64,000 nt of DNA from an uncultured Clostridia bacterium (lineage in GTDB: Bacteria; Bacillota; Clostridia; Christensenellales; Aristaeellaceae): assembly GCA_934675735.1 (NCBI GenBank), contig CAKURR010000001.1, positions 124,001 through 188,000 on the forward strand, given 5' to 3'. The notes under the pieces were generated by a model. That model saw nothing but the letters and a program-made list of their open reading frames with translations. It did not search any database and was not told the DNA's origin. The position numbers and the translations under genes were made by a program. Position 1 is the stretch's first letter; every line of letters starts with the position of its first letter. Positions 24,137 to 33,291 of this stretch are shown one piece after another.

Positions 24137-25468
24137 ATGAAACGGAAAATTGTCACGATGATGGCCGCGGGCGCGCTGCTGCTCTCCGCTGTGCCGGCGC
24201 AGGCGGCAACCCTGCCGATGTTCAAGCCCCAGGAATCCGATACCGTCACCATCAGCCGCGAAGAATATGAAGAATATCAGCGTTATCAGAAGCTTGAAAT
24301 GCTGCTTCAGCTCGCAGAAACCTATTATTATGAAGATATCGACGAGGACGCGATGCTGGAAAACGCGGCAGTCGGCCTGATGGCGGGCATCGGCGATATT
24401 TACAGCGTCTATTACACGCCGGAGGAAATGGAGAAATTCAACGAGGAGACCGAGGGGCAGTACGCCGGCATCGGCTGCCAACTGCTCGCCGACCCGTCGG
24501 ATTTGCTCATCACGGTGACGCGCGTGTTCAAGGGCAGCCCGGCCGAGACGGCGGGCATCCGCGCGGGCGACAAGATTGTCTATGTCAACGACGAATATTA
24601 TTCCGCTTATGAGATGAGCGAGGCGGTCAGCGTCATGCGCGGCACGCCGGGCGAGAGCGTCAAGGTGACGGTTATGCGCGGTCTGGATACGCTGGATTTC
24701 GACGTGACGCGCGAAAACGTCAATATCAACTATGTCGAATACGAAATTCTGGATGACAACATCGGCTACGTGATGGTGTTCGACTTCCTGGGCGATGCCT
24801 ACGAGGGCTTTGCCGAGGCGATTGACGCGTTCAAGGCGGCGAATGTCTCCGGCATGATTATCGACTTGCGCAACAACGGCGGCGGTCTGGTGGATACGTG
24901 CGTGAACATGGCCGACCTGATTCTGCCGGAGGGCGTCGTCGTCTCCATGAAGGATAAAAACGGCCGTGTGACCGAGGAGAAAATCGACAACGAGTATTAC
25001 GATGTGCCGATGGTCGTGCTGGTCAACGGTTACAGCGCCAGCGCGTCGGAGATTCTGGCGGGCGCGATTCGCGATTACAAGGCGGGCACGCTCGTGGGCA
25101 CCAAGACGTTCGGCAAGGGTATTGTGCAAAGCTCGATGGAATTTGCGGACGGAAGCGGCATGAAAATCACGACCGCGCGCTACTACACGCCCAGCGGCGA
25201 ATGTATTCACGAAATCGGCATTGAGCCGGATGTGGAAATCGAGCTGGACGAGGACGCGGTGACCCGTTACGGCATCAACAACCTGCCGCATGACAAGGAC
25301 GCTCAGCTGCAAAAGGCGATTGAGCTACTCGGCGGCACGCCCGTGCTGACCACGGCGGAGAAGACCGAAACGACGGAAGAGACCGAAGCGGCGGGTGAAA
25401 CCGAATCAGCCGAAACGGTGGAAGGGGCCGAAACAACCGAAGCCGACGGCGCGTCGGAGGCGCAGTAA
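24137..25468 (+). CDS. S41-family carboxy-terminal processing protease (CtpA/CtpB-like)
   Basis: This 443-residue exported protease cleaves proteins near their C-termini at the cell envelope. It has a signal peptide (Lys-Arg-Lys, hydrophobic core, Ala-Gln-Ala cleavage site at about residue 23), a PDZ domain (VFKGSPAETAGIRAGDKIVYV) and an S41 core with IIDLRNNGGG, the catalytic Ser region NGYSASASEILAG and the catalytic Lys in VGTKTFGKG. A 45-residue tail rich in Thr, Glu and Ala follows, probably disordered or wall-spanning. In spore formers such proteases act in development or envelope turnover. An upstream GTG (24128) is a possible alternative start. Confidence 0.93.
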   Translation: MKRKIVTMMAAGALLLSAVPAQAATLPMFKPQESDTVTISREEYEEYQRYQKLEMLLQLAETYYYEDIDEDAMLENAAVGLMAGIGDIYSVYYTPEEMEKFNEETEGQYAGIGCQLLADPSDLLITVTRVFKGSPAETAGIRAGDKIVYVNDEYYSAYEMSEAVSVMRGTPGESVKVTVMRGLDTLDFDVTRENVNINYVEYEILDDNIGYVMVFDFLGDAYEGFAEAIDAFKAANVSGMIIDLRNNGGGLVDTCVNMADLILPEGVVVSMKDKNGRVTEEKIDNEYYDVPMVVLVNGYSASASEILAGAIRDYKAGTLVGTKTFGKGIVQSSMEFADGSGMKITTARYYTPSGECIHEIGIEPDVEIELDEDAVTRYGINNLPHDKDAQLQKAIELLGGTPVLTTAEKTETTEETEAAGETESAETVEGAETTEADGASEAQ

Positions 25469-25469
25469 G

Positions 25470-26306
25470 ATGCTGCACATCGGTTGTCATCTGTCCTGCT
25501 CGAAGGGTTACCTGACGATGGGTGAACAGGCGCTTGCCATCGGCGCGGATACGTTTCAGTTTTTTACGCGCAACCCGCGCGGCGGCAGTGTCAAGCCCTT
25601 TGATGAGCAGGATGCGGATGCGCTGAACACCTTTCTCGCGGCGCATCGGTTCGCGCCGATTCTGGCGCATGCGCCGTATACGCTCAACGCGTGCGCGGCG
25701 GATGCCTCCATCCGCGATTTTGCCGTGCGCACCATGCGGGAGGATTTGCAGCGTCTGGCGCATATCTCGACCGCAATGCTGAATTTCCACCCGGGCAGCC
25801 ATGTCAAGCAGGGCGTGGAGGTTGGCGTGCGCTATATCGCCGACATGCTTGACGCGGTGATGACGGCGGACGTGACCACCCCGATTCTGCTGGAAACGAT
25901 GGCGGGCAAGGGCAGCGAGGTGGGCCGCAGCTTTGAAGAGCTCCGGCAGATTATCGATACCGCGCGCGACGGCGACAAAATCGGCGTGTGTCTGGATACC
26001 TGCCATGTGTACGACGCGGGTTATGACGTGGTCGGGCGGCTGGACGACGTGCTCGCCGAATTTGACCGCGTGCTCGGCCTTGCGCGGCTGAAGGCGATTC
26101 ATCTCAACGACAGCAAAAACCCGATGGGCAGCCATAAGGACAGGCACGAGCAGATTGGCAGGGGAAGCCTCGGCGTGGAAGCCGTGGCGGCCATCATCAA
26201 CCATCCGGCGCTGCAAGGGCTTCCGTTTTATCTGGAAACGCCGAATGAATTGGACGGATACGCGCGGGAGATTGCGCTTCTGCGCGGGCTATACAAAGGA
26301 GAATGA
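25470..26306 (+). CDS. nfo: Deoxyribonuclease IV (AP endonuclease IV)
   Basis: This 278-residue TIM-barrel enzyme cuts DNA 5' of abasic sites in base-excision repair. Metal-site motifs are visible: GCHLSCSKG, LNFHPGSH, LLETMAGKGSE, GVCLDTCHVYDAGYD, AIHLNDSKNPMGSHKDRHEQIGRG and the final FYLETPN. The length is normal. It starts one base after the protease stop codon, so it is translationally coupled with it, and its stop overlaps or adjoins the panE start. Confidence 0.95.
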   Translation: MLHIGCHLSCSKGYLTMGEQALAIGADTFQFFTRNPRGGSVKPFDEQDADALNTFLAAHRFAPILAHAPYTLNACAADASIRDFAVRTMREDLQRLAHISTAMLNFHPGSHVKQGVEVGVRYIADMLDAVMTADVTTPILLETMAGKGSEVGRSFEELRQIIDTARDGDKIGVCLDTCHVYDAGYDVVGRLDDVLAEFDRVLGLARLKAIHLNDSKNPMGSHKDRHEQIGRGSLGVEAVAAIINHPALQGLPFYLETPNELDGYAREIALLRGLYKGE

Positions 26307-26308
26307 AC

Positions 26309-27211
26309 ATGCAAACGGTTGGAATCATCGGCCTTGGCGCGCTCGGCGTGCTGTTTGGCCAAAGACTGCTTGAAAACGGCGCGGATGTGCGCATCATTGC
26401 GGATAAGGCCCGTGCGCAGAAGTATCAAAACGAGGGCGTGACCTGCAACGGCGCGCCCGTGGCGTTTCGATATGAGACGCCCGAAGAAGCGAAGCCCGTC
26501 GATTTGATGATTTTCGCGACCAAAGAGGGCGGTTTGCGCGGCGCGATGGAAACCGCTGCAGGCTTTATCGGAGAGAATACGCTGATTCTCTCCGTGCTCA
26601 ACGGCGTGAGCAGCGAAGAGACGCTCGCAGAGCGTTTCGGCGCAGCTAACGTTTTGTACTGCACGGCGCAGGGCATGGATGCGGTGAAGGTCGGCAATGC
26701 GCTGACCTATGCGCACGCGGGCATGATTGTACTGGGCGAAAAGCAGCCGGGCGATATTTCGCCACGCGTTCAGGCCGTCGCGGACTTTTTGAACGCGCAC
26801 GGCGTGACGGCGCAGCCGGTCGGCGATATGGTGCGCCGCCAGTGGGGCAAGCTGATGCTCAACGTCGGCCTTAATCAGACTGTGATGGTGTTTGAAGGCG
26901 ACTATGGCACGGTGCAGCAGGCGGGCAAGCCGCGCGAAATCATGATTGCCGCGATGCGCGAGGTGCAAAAGCTGGCGAACCTCGAGGGCTATCCCATCGA
27001 CGAAGAAGAGTTTGACGAGTGGGTCGGGTTGGCGGAGCTGCTTTCGCCTGCGGGCAAGCCCAGCATGCGGCAGGACGGCGAAGCGCACAGAAAGAGCGAG
27101 GTCGAGCTGTTTGCGGGCACGATTATCCGCCGTGCGGCGCGCTTCGGGCTGGATGTGCCCGTCAACCGCTGGCTTTACGATACCGTAAAGAAAATGGAAG
27201 CGGCGTATTAA
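26309..27211 (+). CDS. panE: 2-Dehydropantoate 2-reductase
   Basis: This 300-residue NADPH enzyme makes pantoate for pantothenate synthesis, or is a close ketopantoate-reductase-family relative. It has the dinucleotide-binding GIIGLGALGVLFGQ, the motif FATKEGGL and the catalytic Lys region WGKLMLNVGLNQ, with S-M-RQDGEA near the C-terminus. Two ATG codons are possible (26303 and 26309); the second has AAAGGAGA at ideal spacing and is preferred. It is the last gene of the PucR-protease-nfo-panE run and is followed by a terminator. Confidence 0.9.
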   Translation: MQTVGIIGLGALGVLFGQRLLENGADVRIIADKARAQKYQNEGVTCNGAPVAFRYETPEEAKPVDLMIFATKEGGLRGAMETAAGFIGENTLILSVLNGVSSEETLAERFGAANVLYCTAQGMDAVKVGNALTYAHAGMIVLGEKQPGDISPRVQAVADFLNAHGVTAQPVGDMVRRQWGKLMLNVGLNQTVMVFEGDYGTVQQAGKPREIMIAAMREVQKLANLEGYPIDEEEFDEWVGLAELLSPAGKPSMRQDGEAHRKSEVELFAGTIIRRAARFGLDVPVNRWLYDTVKKMEAAY

Positions 27212-27218
27212 AAACAAA

Positions 27219-27245
27219 AACGGCGGAAAAATCCGTCGTTTTTTT
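27219..27245 (+). terminator. Terminator after panE
   Basis: AACGGCGGA and TCCGTCGTT form a 9-bp stem with one wobble, followed by five further T, just after the stop codon. Confidence 0.85.
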
Positions 27246-27317
27246 GCGTTATGGAAAATTGCAGTAAGTCAGCCGCGTATGCGGAAGTTTGAGTGGTCAC
27301 AAGCTTTGGCGGAAGTG

Positions 27318-27482
27318 AGAACAGCCTCAGGCTGTTTCAGACTGTAGACAAAAAGCTATTCTCCCCCCGAAGGGGGGAGAATAGCCCTTTCCGCAAATGA
27401 AAGAATAGCTGAATTTCTTGATTTTGCTATTCAAGCCAAGTTTGCTTATGTCAACAAGCTGGAACAGCCTCAGGCTGTTTTT
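27318..27482. repeat. Palindromic MITE-like intergenic element
   Basis: Both ends carry the same 18 bases, a palindrome of the form AACAGCC-TCA-GGCTGTT (27320-27337 and 27463-27480). The centre is a perfect hairpin GCTATTCTCCCCCC-gaa-GGGGGGAGAATAGC (27355-27385). Four copies of GAATAGC or its complement occur, and the flanks of the two end palindromes align as imperfect inverted repeats (CAGACTGTAGACAAAAAGC with CAGCTTGTTGACATAAGC). There is no gene inside. The right end, with its T run, could also act as a terminator. Confidence 0.6.
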
Positions 27483-27502
27483 TTGAAAGCGGGAAGAAAA
27501 TG

Positions 27503-28534
27503 TCAGTATGATTCGTCTGTATGTTGACCGTGTTCTTCAAAGAGCAGCAAATCGCTTGCAATCGGCGTATAAAACAGACGCTTGATTTGCGCAAGGTCGC
27601 GCGTCTGCGGCAAAATCCACATCAGCTTGGTGACGACGGCTTCGGCGGTCATCGTATAGGCCTGCAAAATGCCGGGCTGGGCGGCGACACGAGCGCCGAC
27701 CTGATAGACGGCCAAATCGCTGCCCTCGTGCGGCACCTGTGTGGTGATGACGATGGGCTTGCCTGCGCTGCTCCACGCGGAAGCGGCGGAGAGAAAATCC
27801 GCCTGTTCGTAGCAGGGCAGGCCGCCCACGCCGAAGCTCTCGATGACCAGCGCGTCAAACCGATCGGCCAGCGCGCGCAGCACGTCGGGGTTCATCCCGG
27901 GAATCAGGCGCAGCACGAACACGCTCGCGTCCAGCCGGTCATAAAACACGGGCGGTGACTGCGGCTTCTCGCGGCGGATGTAATGCAGGATGCGCCCGTC
28001 GCGAATCAGCGCCACGTCGGGATAATCCACGCCGGAAAACGCGTTCATTGACTTGGTGCGCGTCTTGCGGGCGCGCGTACCGAGAATCACGCGGCCGTCA
28101 AAGACGATGTATACGCCCGAAAGGCTGTTGTCCTGCGCGGCGACAAACGCGTCGTAGAGGTTGCGCCGCGCGTCCGTATCCTGCACGTAGATGGATTTCT
28201 GCGCGCCGGTGAGCACAATCGGCTTGCCGCTGCCCTGCACCAGATACGACAGCGCACAGGCCGTGTAGGCCATCGTATCCGTGCCGTGGGTGATGACAAA
28301 ACCATCGTATCGGTCGCAATGCTCGCGCAGACAGGCGGCCAGCGCCAGCCAGCAATCCGGCGACATGTTGGTGGAATCGATGTTCATCGGCTGCACCGCG
28401 TCAATGCGGCAGAGCGAGCCCAGTGCGGGCACGCAGCGCAGAATATCATCCGCCAAAAGCTGCGGCGCGAGGCCGTTTTCCGTCGGGCGGCTGGCAATCG
28501 TGCCGCCGGTGGCAATCAGCAAAATACGCTTCAT
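27503..28534 (-). CDS. ansA: L-asparaginase, type I
   Basis: This 343-residue enzyme hydrolyses asparagine to aspartate and ammonia. Both catalytic threonine motifs are visible: IATGGTIAS near the N-terminus and ITHGTDTMAYTA about 80 residues on. The absence of a signal peptide indicates the cytosolic type I enzyme. The ATG at 28534 has GGGAG eight bases upstream; the GTG nine bases earlier would leave no room for it. It stands alone on the minus strand, and a TATAAT at 28570-28565 is a likely -10 box. Confidence 0.92.
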   Translation of the reverse strand: MKRILLIATGGTIASRPTENGLAPQLLADDILRCVPALGSLCRIDAVQPMNIDSTNMSPDCWLALAACLREHCDRYDGFVITHGTDTMAYTACALSYLVQGSGKPIVLTGAQKSIYVQDTDARRNLYDAFVAAQDNSLSGVYIVFDGRVILGTRARKTRTKSMNAFSGVDYPDVALIRDGRILHYIRREKPQSPPVFYDRLDASVFVLRLIPGMNPDVLRALADRFDALVIESFGVGGLPCYEQADFLSAASAWSSAGKPIVITTQVPHEGSDLAVYQVGARVAAQPGILQAYTMTAEAVVTKLMWILPQTRDLAQIKRLFYTPIASDLLLFEEHGQHTDESY

Positions 28535-28598
28535 CAAAGACACTCCCTGTGAGGTGGTAAACGAATTATAACACGGACGGCAGAAAAAGAAAAGCGGT

Positions 28599-28627
28599 TT
28601 GACGAACGGGCGGCTTCATGCTATAAT
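28599..28627 (+). promoter_or_regulatory. Promoter of the secreted protein gene at 28664
   Basis: TTGACG (28599-28604) and TATAAT (28622-28627) are separated by 17 bases. Confidence 0.75.
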
Positions 28628-28663
28628 AGGGCGCGAATCCCGCGTGCGGGCAAGGAGGATACC

Positions 28664-29170
28664 ATGAAAAAGATGTTAATCGGGCTGCTGACGCTGGCGC
28701 TGCTGCTGGTCGGCGCGGCCTTTGCGGATGAAAACGACGCGCCGGTGCTGCTGGTGCAGCTGCCGGAGGATGCGCAGATGGTGGAAAATGTCGCGTTTGA
28801 CGACGGCGATTTCATTCAGACCTATCAGCTCAGCGGCGGCGCGTATGTGCAGCTGCTGCGCTATATGCAGACCGGCATGTCGGCGGATACGCTGATTGCG
28901 GGCGATTGGCCGGGCGCGACGAATATGCAGAGCCTGTCGGTGAGCACTGTCGGCGGCTGCTCGGCTCAGGGCGTGCTGATGAATGTTTCGCCGGAGGACG
29001 ACGAGGCGCTCCGCGTGGCGTTGGTGCTCGTCTCGGCGGACGGATGCACGCTGGTCTATCAGGCGGTCTATCCGCAGCGGCTGGGGCAGGATCAGATCGA
29101 CGATGCGGTGCAGCGCATGGTCGATTCGATGGATGTGCTCGGCGGCGCGTCCGCGCAGGACGTCGGCTGA
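28664..29170 (+). CDS. Secreted protein of unknown function
   Basis: I do not recognise this 168-residue protein. It has a signal peptide (Lys-Lys, then Leu-rich core, cleavage after Ala-Phe-Ala at about residue 22) and an acidic mature part with no membrane segments. Two cysteines (in GGCSA and DGCTL) could form a disulfide. AAGGAGG precedes the ATG, and the gene has its own promoter and terminator, so it is a real single-gene unit. The mature region may be a small alpha/beta domain; no function can be assigned. Confidence 0.75.
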   Translation: MKKMLIGLLTLALLLVGAAFADENDAPVLLVQLPEDAQMVENVAFDDGDFIQTYQLSGGAYVQLLRYMQTGMSADTLIAGDWPGATNMQSLSVSTVGGCSAQGVLMNVSPEDDEALRVALVLVSADGCTLVYQAVYPQRLGQDQIDDAVQRMVDSMDVLGGASAQDVG

Positions 29171-29185
29171 CAACAGGCAGAAACG

Positions 29186-29224
29186 AGCCGTTTCTTTCCA
29201 ATCGGAAAGGGGCGGCTTTTTCTG
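29186..29224 (+). terminator. Terminator after the secreted protein gene
   Basis: AGCCGTTTCTTTCC and GGAAAGGGGCGGCT form a long imperfect stem around AATC, followed by TTTTT. Confidence 0.75.
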
Positions 29225-29313
29225 TGCGCCCGCGCGCTGATTTGGGGGATAGCAACCCCATGGCTTTTATGGTATAATGACCGTATAAACATTTTCGGGT
29301 GGAGGAAGAGAGC

Positions 29314-30357
29314 ATGTGCCGCGTCAGCGTGATTGTGCCGGTGTATCAGGTGGAGGTCTATCTGGCGAAGTGTTTGGACAGCATTTTGGCGCAGACCTTT
29401 ACGGATTTTGAATGCATTCTCGTGGACGACGGCACGAAGGACGATTGCCCGCGAATCATGGCGGATTACGCCGCGAGGGACGGGCGCATCCGCTGCATTC
29501 ATAAGGAAAACGGCGGTCTTTCTTCGGCGCGCAACGCGGGGCTAGATATCGCGCGGGGCGAGTATATCGCCTTTGTCGATTCGGATGATACCGTCGAGCC
29601 GACGATGCTAGCGGACGCCGTGGCCGCAGCGGAGCGGGCGGGCGCGCAGCTGGTCGTCTATAATTACCGCCTTGTGACGGAAGCGGGCGCGCAGGGCGCC
29701 TATCTGCCGATGCGGGATGAGACGCTTGACCTTGACCAAATGGGGCTGGCGAATTATTTTTACCGCTACTGGATGCCCTATGTGCACGGGCAGGAGGCGT
29801 GGTGCCGCCTGTATCGGCGCGATATCATCGAGAACCATCATCTGCGCTATGCGCCCAACGACGAGGTTTTTGCCGAGGATACGCTGTTTTCGGCCATGTA
29901 TCTGATGCATGTGCATACGCTGGCGGCGCTGGCCAAGCCTTACGTCAATTATTTGCAGCGCGGCGATTCGCTGATGGGCATGCGCAAGCCGAAGCTCTGC
30001 CGTCGGCTCATCACCCTGAGCGTGCGGCTGACCGACTATGTGAAGGCGTGCGGCAAAGAGAAGGAGCTGGCCGACGTGCTGCCCGTGCTCTGTTACGACA
30101 AGCTGATCTGCAAGGGCATTCGGCTTGACCCGAGCCTGGAGGATGTGTATGCCGCGATGACGCAGATGGGGTCAAACGAAACGCTGCGCGGACTGTTGCG
30201 CGCGCTGCTCAGCCCGAAACCGCTGGCGATGTATACCCTCAAGACAGGCAAGGGCATCCGCACACAGGTGCGCGCGCGGATGTTTGCGGCCCGTTGGCTG
30301 CGCGGCGACGTGCGCGGCGCGGCGGCGCTCGTGCAGGGGCGGGAGGAGAAGGCGTGA
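29314..30357 (+). CDS. Family 2 glycosyltransferase, first of four tandem paralogs
   Basis: This 347-residue cytosolic GT-A enzyme opens with VSVIVPVYQVEVYLAKCLDS and carries the nucleotide-sugar motifs ILVDDGTKDDCP, SSARNAGLDIARGEYIAFVDSDD (DxD-like) and a later AWCRLYRRDIIE plus EDTLFSAMY block shared with the next three genes. It should transfer a sugar from a nucleotide donor to a surface glycan; donor and acceptor are unknown. The ATG at 29314 follows GGAGGA by seven to eight bases. A TATAAT at 29273-29278 may be the -10 of the whole cluster. The stop overlaps the next start (GTGA). Confidence 0.9.
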   Translation: MCRVSVIVPVYQVEVYLAKCLDSILAQTFTDFECILVDDGTKDDCPRIMADYAARDGRIRCIHKENGGLSSARNAGLDIARGEYIAFVDSDDTVEPTMLADAVAAAERAGAQLVVYNYRLVTEAGAQGAYLPMRDETLDLDQMGLANYFYRYWMPYVHGQEAWCRLYRRDIIENHHLRYAPNDEVFAEDTLFSAMYLMHVHTLAALAKPYVNYLQRGDSLMGMRKPKLCRRLITLSVRLTDYVKACGKEKELADVLPVLCYDKLICKGIRLDPSLEDVYAAMTQMGSNETLRGLLRALLSPKPLAMYTLKTGKGIRTQVRARMFAARWLRGDVRGAAALVQGREEKA

Positions 30358-31376
30358 AAATCAGCGTCATCTTGCCGTGTTACAATGCGGAAAAGTACTT
30401 GAGCGCGTGTCTGGATTCGGTTCTGGCCCAGAGCATGCGCGATTTTGAAGTGATTTTTGTGGATGACGGCTCGCGCGACGGTTCGCTTGCCGCGGCGCGG
30501 CGCTATGCCGAGCGGGACGCGCGCATTCGCGTGTTTTCGCAGGAAAACCGGGGCGTCAGCGCGGCGCGCAATTTCGGGCTGGCGCACGCGCGGGGCGAGT
30601 GGGTGACGTTTGTGGACGGCGACGACGAGCTGCCGCCGCATGCGTTTGAAACCCTGCTTTCCGGCGCGGCGGAGGGGGTGGATATGGTTGTCTGCCCGCA
30701 TGAAACGTTTGACGAAAACGGACGGGCGCGCCCTGTTTGGCCCGAGACGCACTGGTATCGAAAGACGGGCGAGCGCAAAAAGCGCGCGGCGGCGCTTCGG
30801 CTGATTGAGGGCGACAGCGTGCTCAACATCATGTGCGGCAAGCTGATTCGCCGCGAGTTGATTGAGCGGGAGCACATTCGGCTGGTTTCCGGCCTGAAGA
30901 TGGCGGAGGACGCACTGTTTAATCTGGAAGCGGCGCTCTGCGCGCGCGGCATTGCCTATGTGCATCGCATCGAGTATCGCTACCGCATCCACGGCCAATC
31001 CGCGACGGGCAGCCGTCGGGACAGCGAGTGGGACGCCCATCTGCCGTGGCTTGTCGCCATGCGGGATATGCTGGCGCGGCGCGGCGAGCTGGAGCGCTAT
31101 TACGCGCCGCTGCTGAACAGCTTTGCGTTGCGTCTGTATAAAGACGGCGGAATCGGCGGCGTTGTGCGCGAATTTAACGCCAAAGCCAAGCCGTATCTGG
31201 CGCTTGACGGGCTGAACCGCGCGCGGATGACGGTCTATGGCCGCGCAGTGCACGCGCTCTGTCAAAGCGGGCGCTATCCTTTAGCCTATCCGCCGATTGC
31301 CGTCGGGCAGATGATAAAACGAAAATGCGGCGAAGCGGCATTCGCTCTGCGCGCGGAAAGGGAGAAACCGCAATGA
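30354..31376 (+). CDS. Family 2 glycosyltransferase, second paralog
   Basis: This 340-residue GT-A enzyme begins KISVILPCYNAEKYLSACLDS and has FVDDGSRDGSL, SAARNFGLAHARGEWVTFVDGDD and the paralog-specific blocks IMCGKLIRRELIE and MAEDALFNLEAALCARG. The start is GTG at 30354, overlapping the preceding stop, with GGGAGGAG upstream. The stop in turn overlaps the next glycosyltransferase start. It probably adds one sugar of the repeating unit made by this cluster. Confidence 0.9.
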   Translation: MKISVILPCYNAEKYLSACLDSVLAQSMRDFEVIFVDDGSRDGSLAAARRYAERDARIRVFSQENRGVSAARNFGLAHARGEWVTFVDGDDELPPHAFETLLSGAAEGVDMVVCPHETFDENGRARPVWPETHWYRKTGERKKRAAALRLIEGDSVLNIMCGKLIRRELIEREHIRLVSGLKMAEDALFNLEAALCARGIAYVHRIEYRYRIHGQSATGSRRDSEWDAHLPWLVAMRDMLARRGELERYYAPLLNSFALRLYKDGGIGGVVREFNAKAKPYLALDGLNRARMTVYGRAVHALCQSGRYPLAYPPIAVGQMIKRKCGEAAFALRAEREKPQ

Positions 31377-32293
31377 TATCGATTATCATGCCGTGCTATA
31401 ATTGCGAAGCGTCGCTCGCGCGCACAGTGCGCTGCGTGCAGGCGCAGACCGTTTCCGACTGGGAACTCATTGCCGTGAACGACGGCTCGACGGACGGCAC
31501 GGGCGCGGCGCTGGATGCGCTGGCGCAGACGGAAGCGCGCATGCGTGTCATCCATCAGCCGAACGGCGGCGTGTCGCGGGCGCGGAACGTGGGCATGGCG
31601 GCGGCGAAAGGCGAATGGCTGGCGTTTGCGGATGCGGATGATTGGCTGGATGCGGATATGCTGGAAACCCTGCTCGCGCTGGATGACGGCAGGGCCGATA
31701 TCCTCTGCGGCGCGTATACCATTCGGCATACGGACGAGGGCGGACGCGAAGAGACGCTGGCCTGCGCGGAAGGGGACAGGCAGACGATTCTGGAAAGCCT
31801 TGTCCGCACGGACAGCACGCTCAATTCCATGTGCGCCAAGCTCTACCGCGCGGCAATGGTTCGCGAAAAGGGGCTTTGCGTGCCGCCGGATGTGAAGGTC
31901 GGCGAGGATGTGCTGTTCAATCTCGACGCGTTTTATGCCGCGCGCGCGTGGAAGATGACGCGCTGCTCGGTTTACGGGTATGATTTGGGCGGTGATTCCG
32001 CCATGACGCGCGCCGACGCGCATGTGTATGAAAGCGCTAAGCCGATGCTTCGCGGCATCACGGCGTTTATTCGGAAAAACGGGCTGCAGACCGCGCTTTT
32101 CCGCGCGCATATCGATATCTATCTGCGGACGCTCCGCAAGGATTGCGGCAAAAAGGCCGCCGCGGCCGCGTTGAATCGGCAAATCGTCGCCTGCATAACG
32201 GAGGGCGTTCGCTTTTCCGAATTGTGCGCCAAGCAGAAGGCGTATTACATCGCGCTGAAGGTCTGCCCGCGCGCATCTTATTTTCTGCCGTAA
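31373..32293 (+). CDS. Family 2 glycosyltransferase, third paralog
   Basis: This 306-residue GT-A enzyme begins ISIIMPCYNCEASLARTVRC and has AVNDGSTDGTG, SRARNVGMAAAKGEWLAFADADDW and the shared blocks SMCAKLYRAAMV and GEDVLFNLDAFYAARA. It is shorter at its C-terminus than its neighbours. The ATG at 31373 overlaps the preceding stop and follows GGGAGA. Substrate specificity is unknown. Confidence 0.9.
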   Translation: MISIIMPCYNCEASLARTVRCVQAQTVSDWELIAVNDGSTDGTGAALDALAQTEARMRVIHQPNGGVSRARNVGMAAAKGEWLAFADADDWLDADMLETLLALDDGRADILCGAYTIRHTDEGGREETLACAEGDRQTILESLVRTDSTLNSMCAKLYRAAMVREKGLCVPPDVKVGEDVLFNLDAFYAARAWKMTRCSVYGYDLGGDSAMTRADAHVYESAKPMLRGITAFIRKNGLQTALFRAHIDIYLRTLRKDCGKKAAAAALNRQIVACITEGVRFSELCAKQKAYYIALKVCPRASYFLP

Positions 32294-32307
32294 CGGGAGG
32301 GGTTTTT

Positions 32308-33291
32308 GTGTCCGAGGTTTGCGATATCAGCGTCATTGTGCCGTGTTACAACGCCAACCGCTATTTGAATATCTGTCTGGAGAGCCTGAAAGCCCAGCGC
32401 ACGCCGAATATTGAGATGATTTTCATTGACGACGGCTCGACGGATTCCACGGGCGCGATTCTTGACGCGTTTGCCCGAACGGAGAGCCGCGCGAAGGTGG
32501 TGCATGTGCGCAACGAGGGCGTTTCCGCCGCGCGCAACCGCGGCATTTCGATGGCGGCGGGGCGCTACATCGCGTTCATGGACGCGGATGACGTGCTGGA
32601 GGAGAACGCGCTGTCCATTCTCTATCAGGCGGCGGTGAAGAGCGGCGCGCAGATTACGTCGGCTAACCACACGCTCTTTGACGTGGAAAAGGGCTGCCGC
32701 GTGCCGGTGGAAATCGAGCCGTTTGTGCCGCAGCCGTCGGAAATCGTCCGAGAGATCATCCACATGCACCGCATCTACAACAACCTGTGGAACAAGCTCT
32801 ATGTGCGCGAGCTGTTTGAGGACGGGCTGAGATTGGATGAAAGCGTGCGCATCGGCGAGGACGCGCTGCTTAACTTACAGCTGTATCTGCGCGCCAAGAG
32901 CATCGTGCATATTCCCGAGCACACGTATGTCTACCGCGTGCACAGCTGCTCGGCGATGGCGAACATGGGTCTTTACAGTCAGGCGCATCAACCGATGCTG
33001 CAAAGCATGAGCGCGATTTTGCTTCGCGAAGGGGTGAAGGAGCTTTATTTCCGCGACTTTTTGCAGAGCTGCATCTGGGTGGATGAAAAGGAAACGGGCA
33101 TCATGGCCTGCATGAAGCGCTTCAATGCGCAGATTCGGCCGCTGGTGCTCGACGGCGTGCAGGCGGAGCGCATTCCCGAGTGGGATACGCGCATCTACCG
33201 CGCGGTAGTCAAGGGGTATTTCCCGCGGATTTATGTGCTGCTGCGCATTCGTGAAAAGCTGACGGGCAAGAAATGGGGGATTCGGCGATGA
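32308..33291 (+). CDS. Family 2 glycosyltransferase, fourth paralog
   Basis: This 327-residue GT-A enzyme begins DISVIVPCYNANRYLNICLES and has FIDDGSTDSTG, SAARNRGISMAAGRYIAFMDADD and the shared blocks NLWNKLYVRELFE and IGEDALLNLQLYLRAKS. The start is GTG at 32308 with GGGAGGGG upstream; longer readings run into the previous gene. Its end overlaps the pyruvyl transferase start (ATGA), so sugar transfer and pyruvylation are encoded in one operon. Confidence 0.9.
   Translation: MSEVCDISVIVPCYNANRYLNICLESLKAQRTPNIEMIFIDDGSTDSTGAILDAFARTESRAKVVHVRNEGVSAARNRGISMAAGRYIAFMDADDVLEENALSILYQAAVKSGAQITSANHTLFDVEKGCRVPVEIEPFVPQPSEIVREIIHMHRIYNNLWNKLYVRELFEDGLRLDESVRIGEDALLNLQLYLRAKSIVHIPEHTYVYRVHSCSAMANMGLYSQAHQPMLQSMSAILLREGVKELYFRDFLQSCIWVDEKETGIMACMKRFNAQIRPLVLDGVQAERIPEWDTRIYRAVVKGYFPRIYVLLRIREKLTGKKWGIRR

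Noticed and set aside
27318..27482. CRISPR array
   Set aside because: Only two copies of the end repeat occur, both palindromic, with one long interval and no cas genes in the window.
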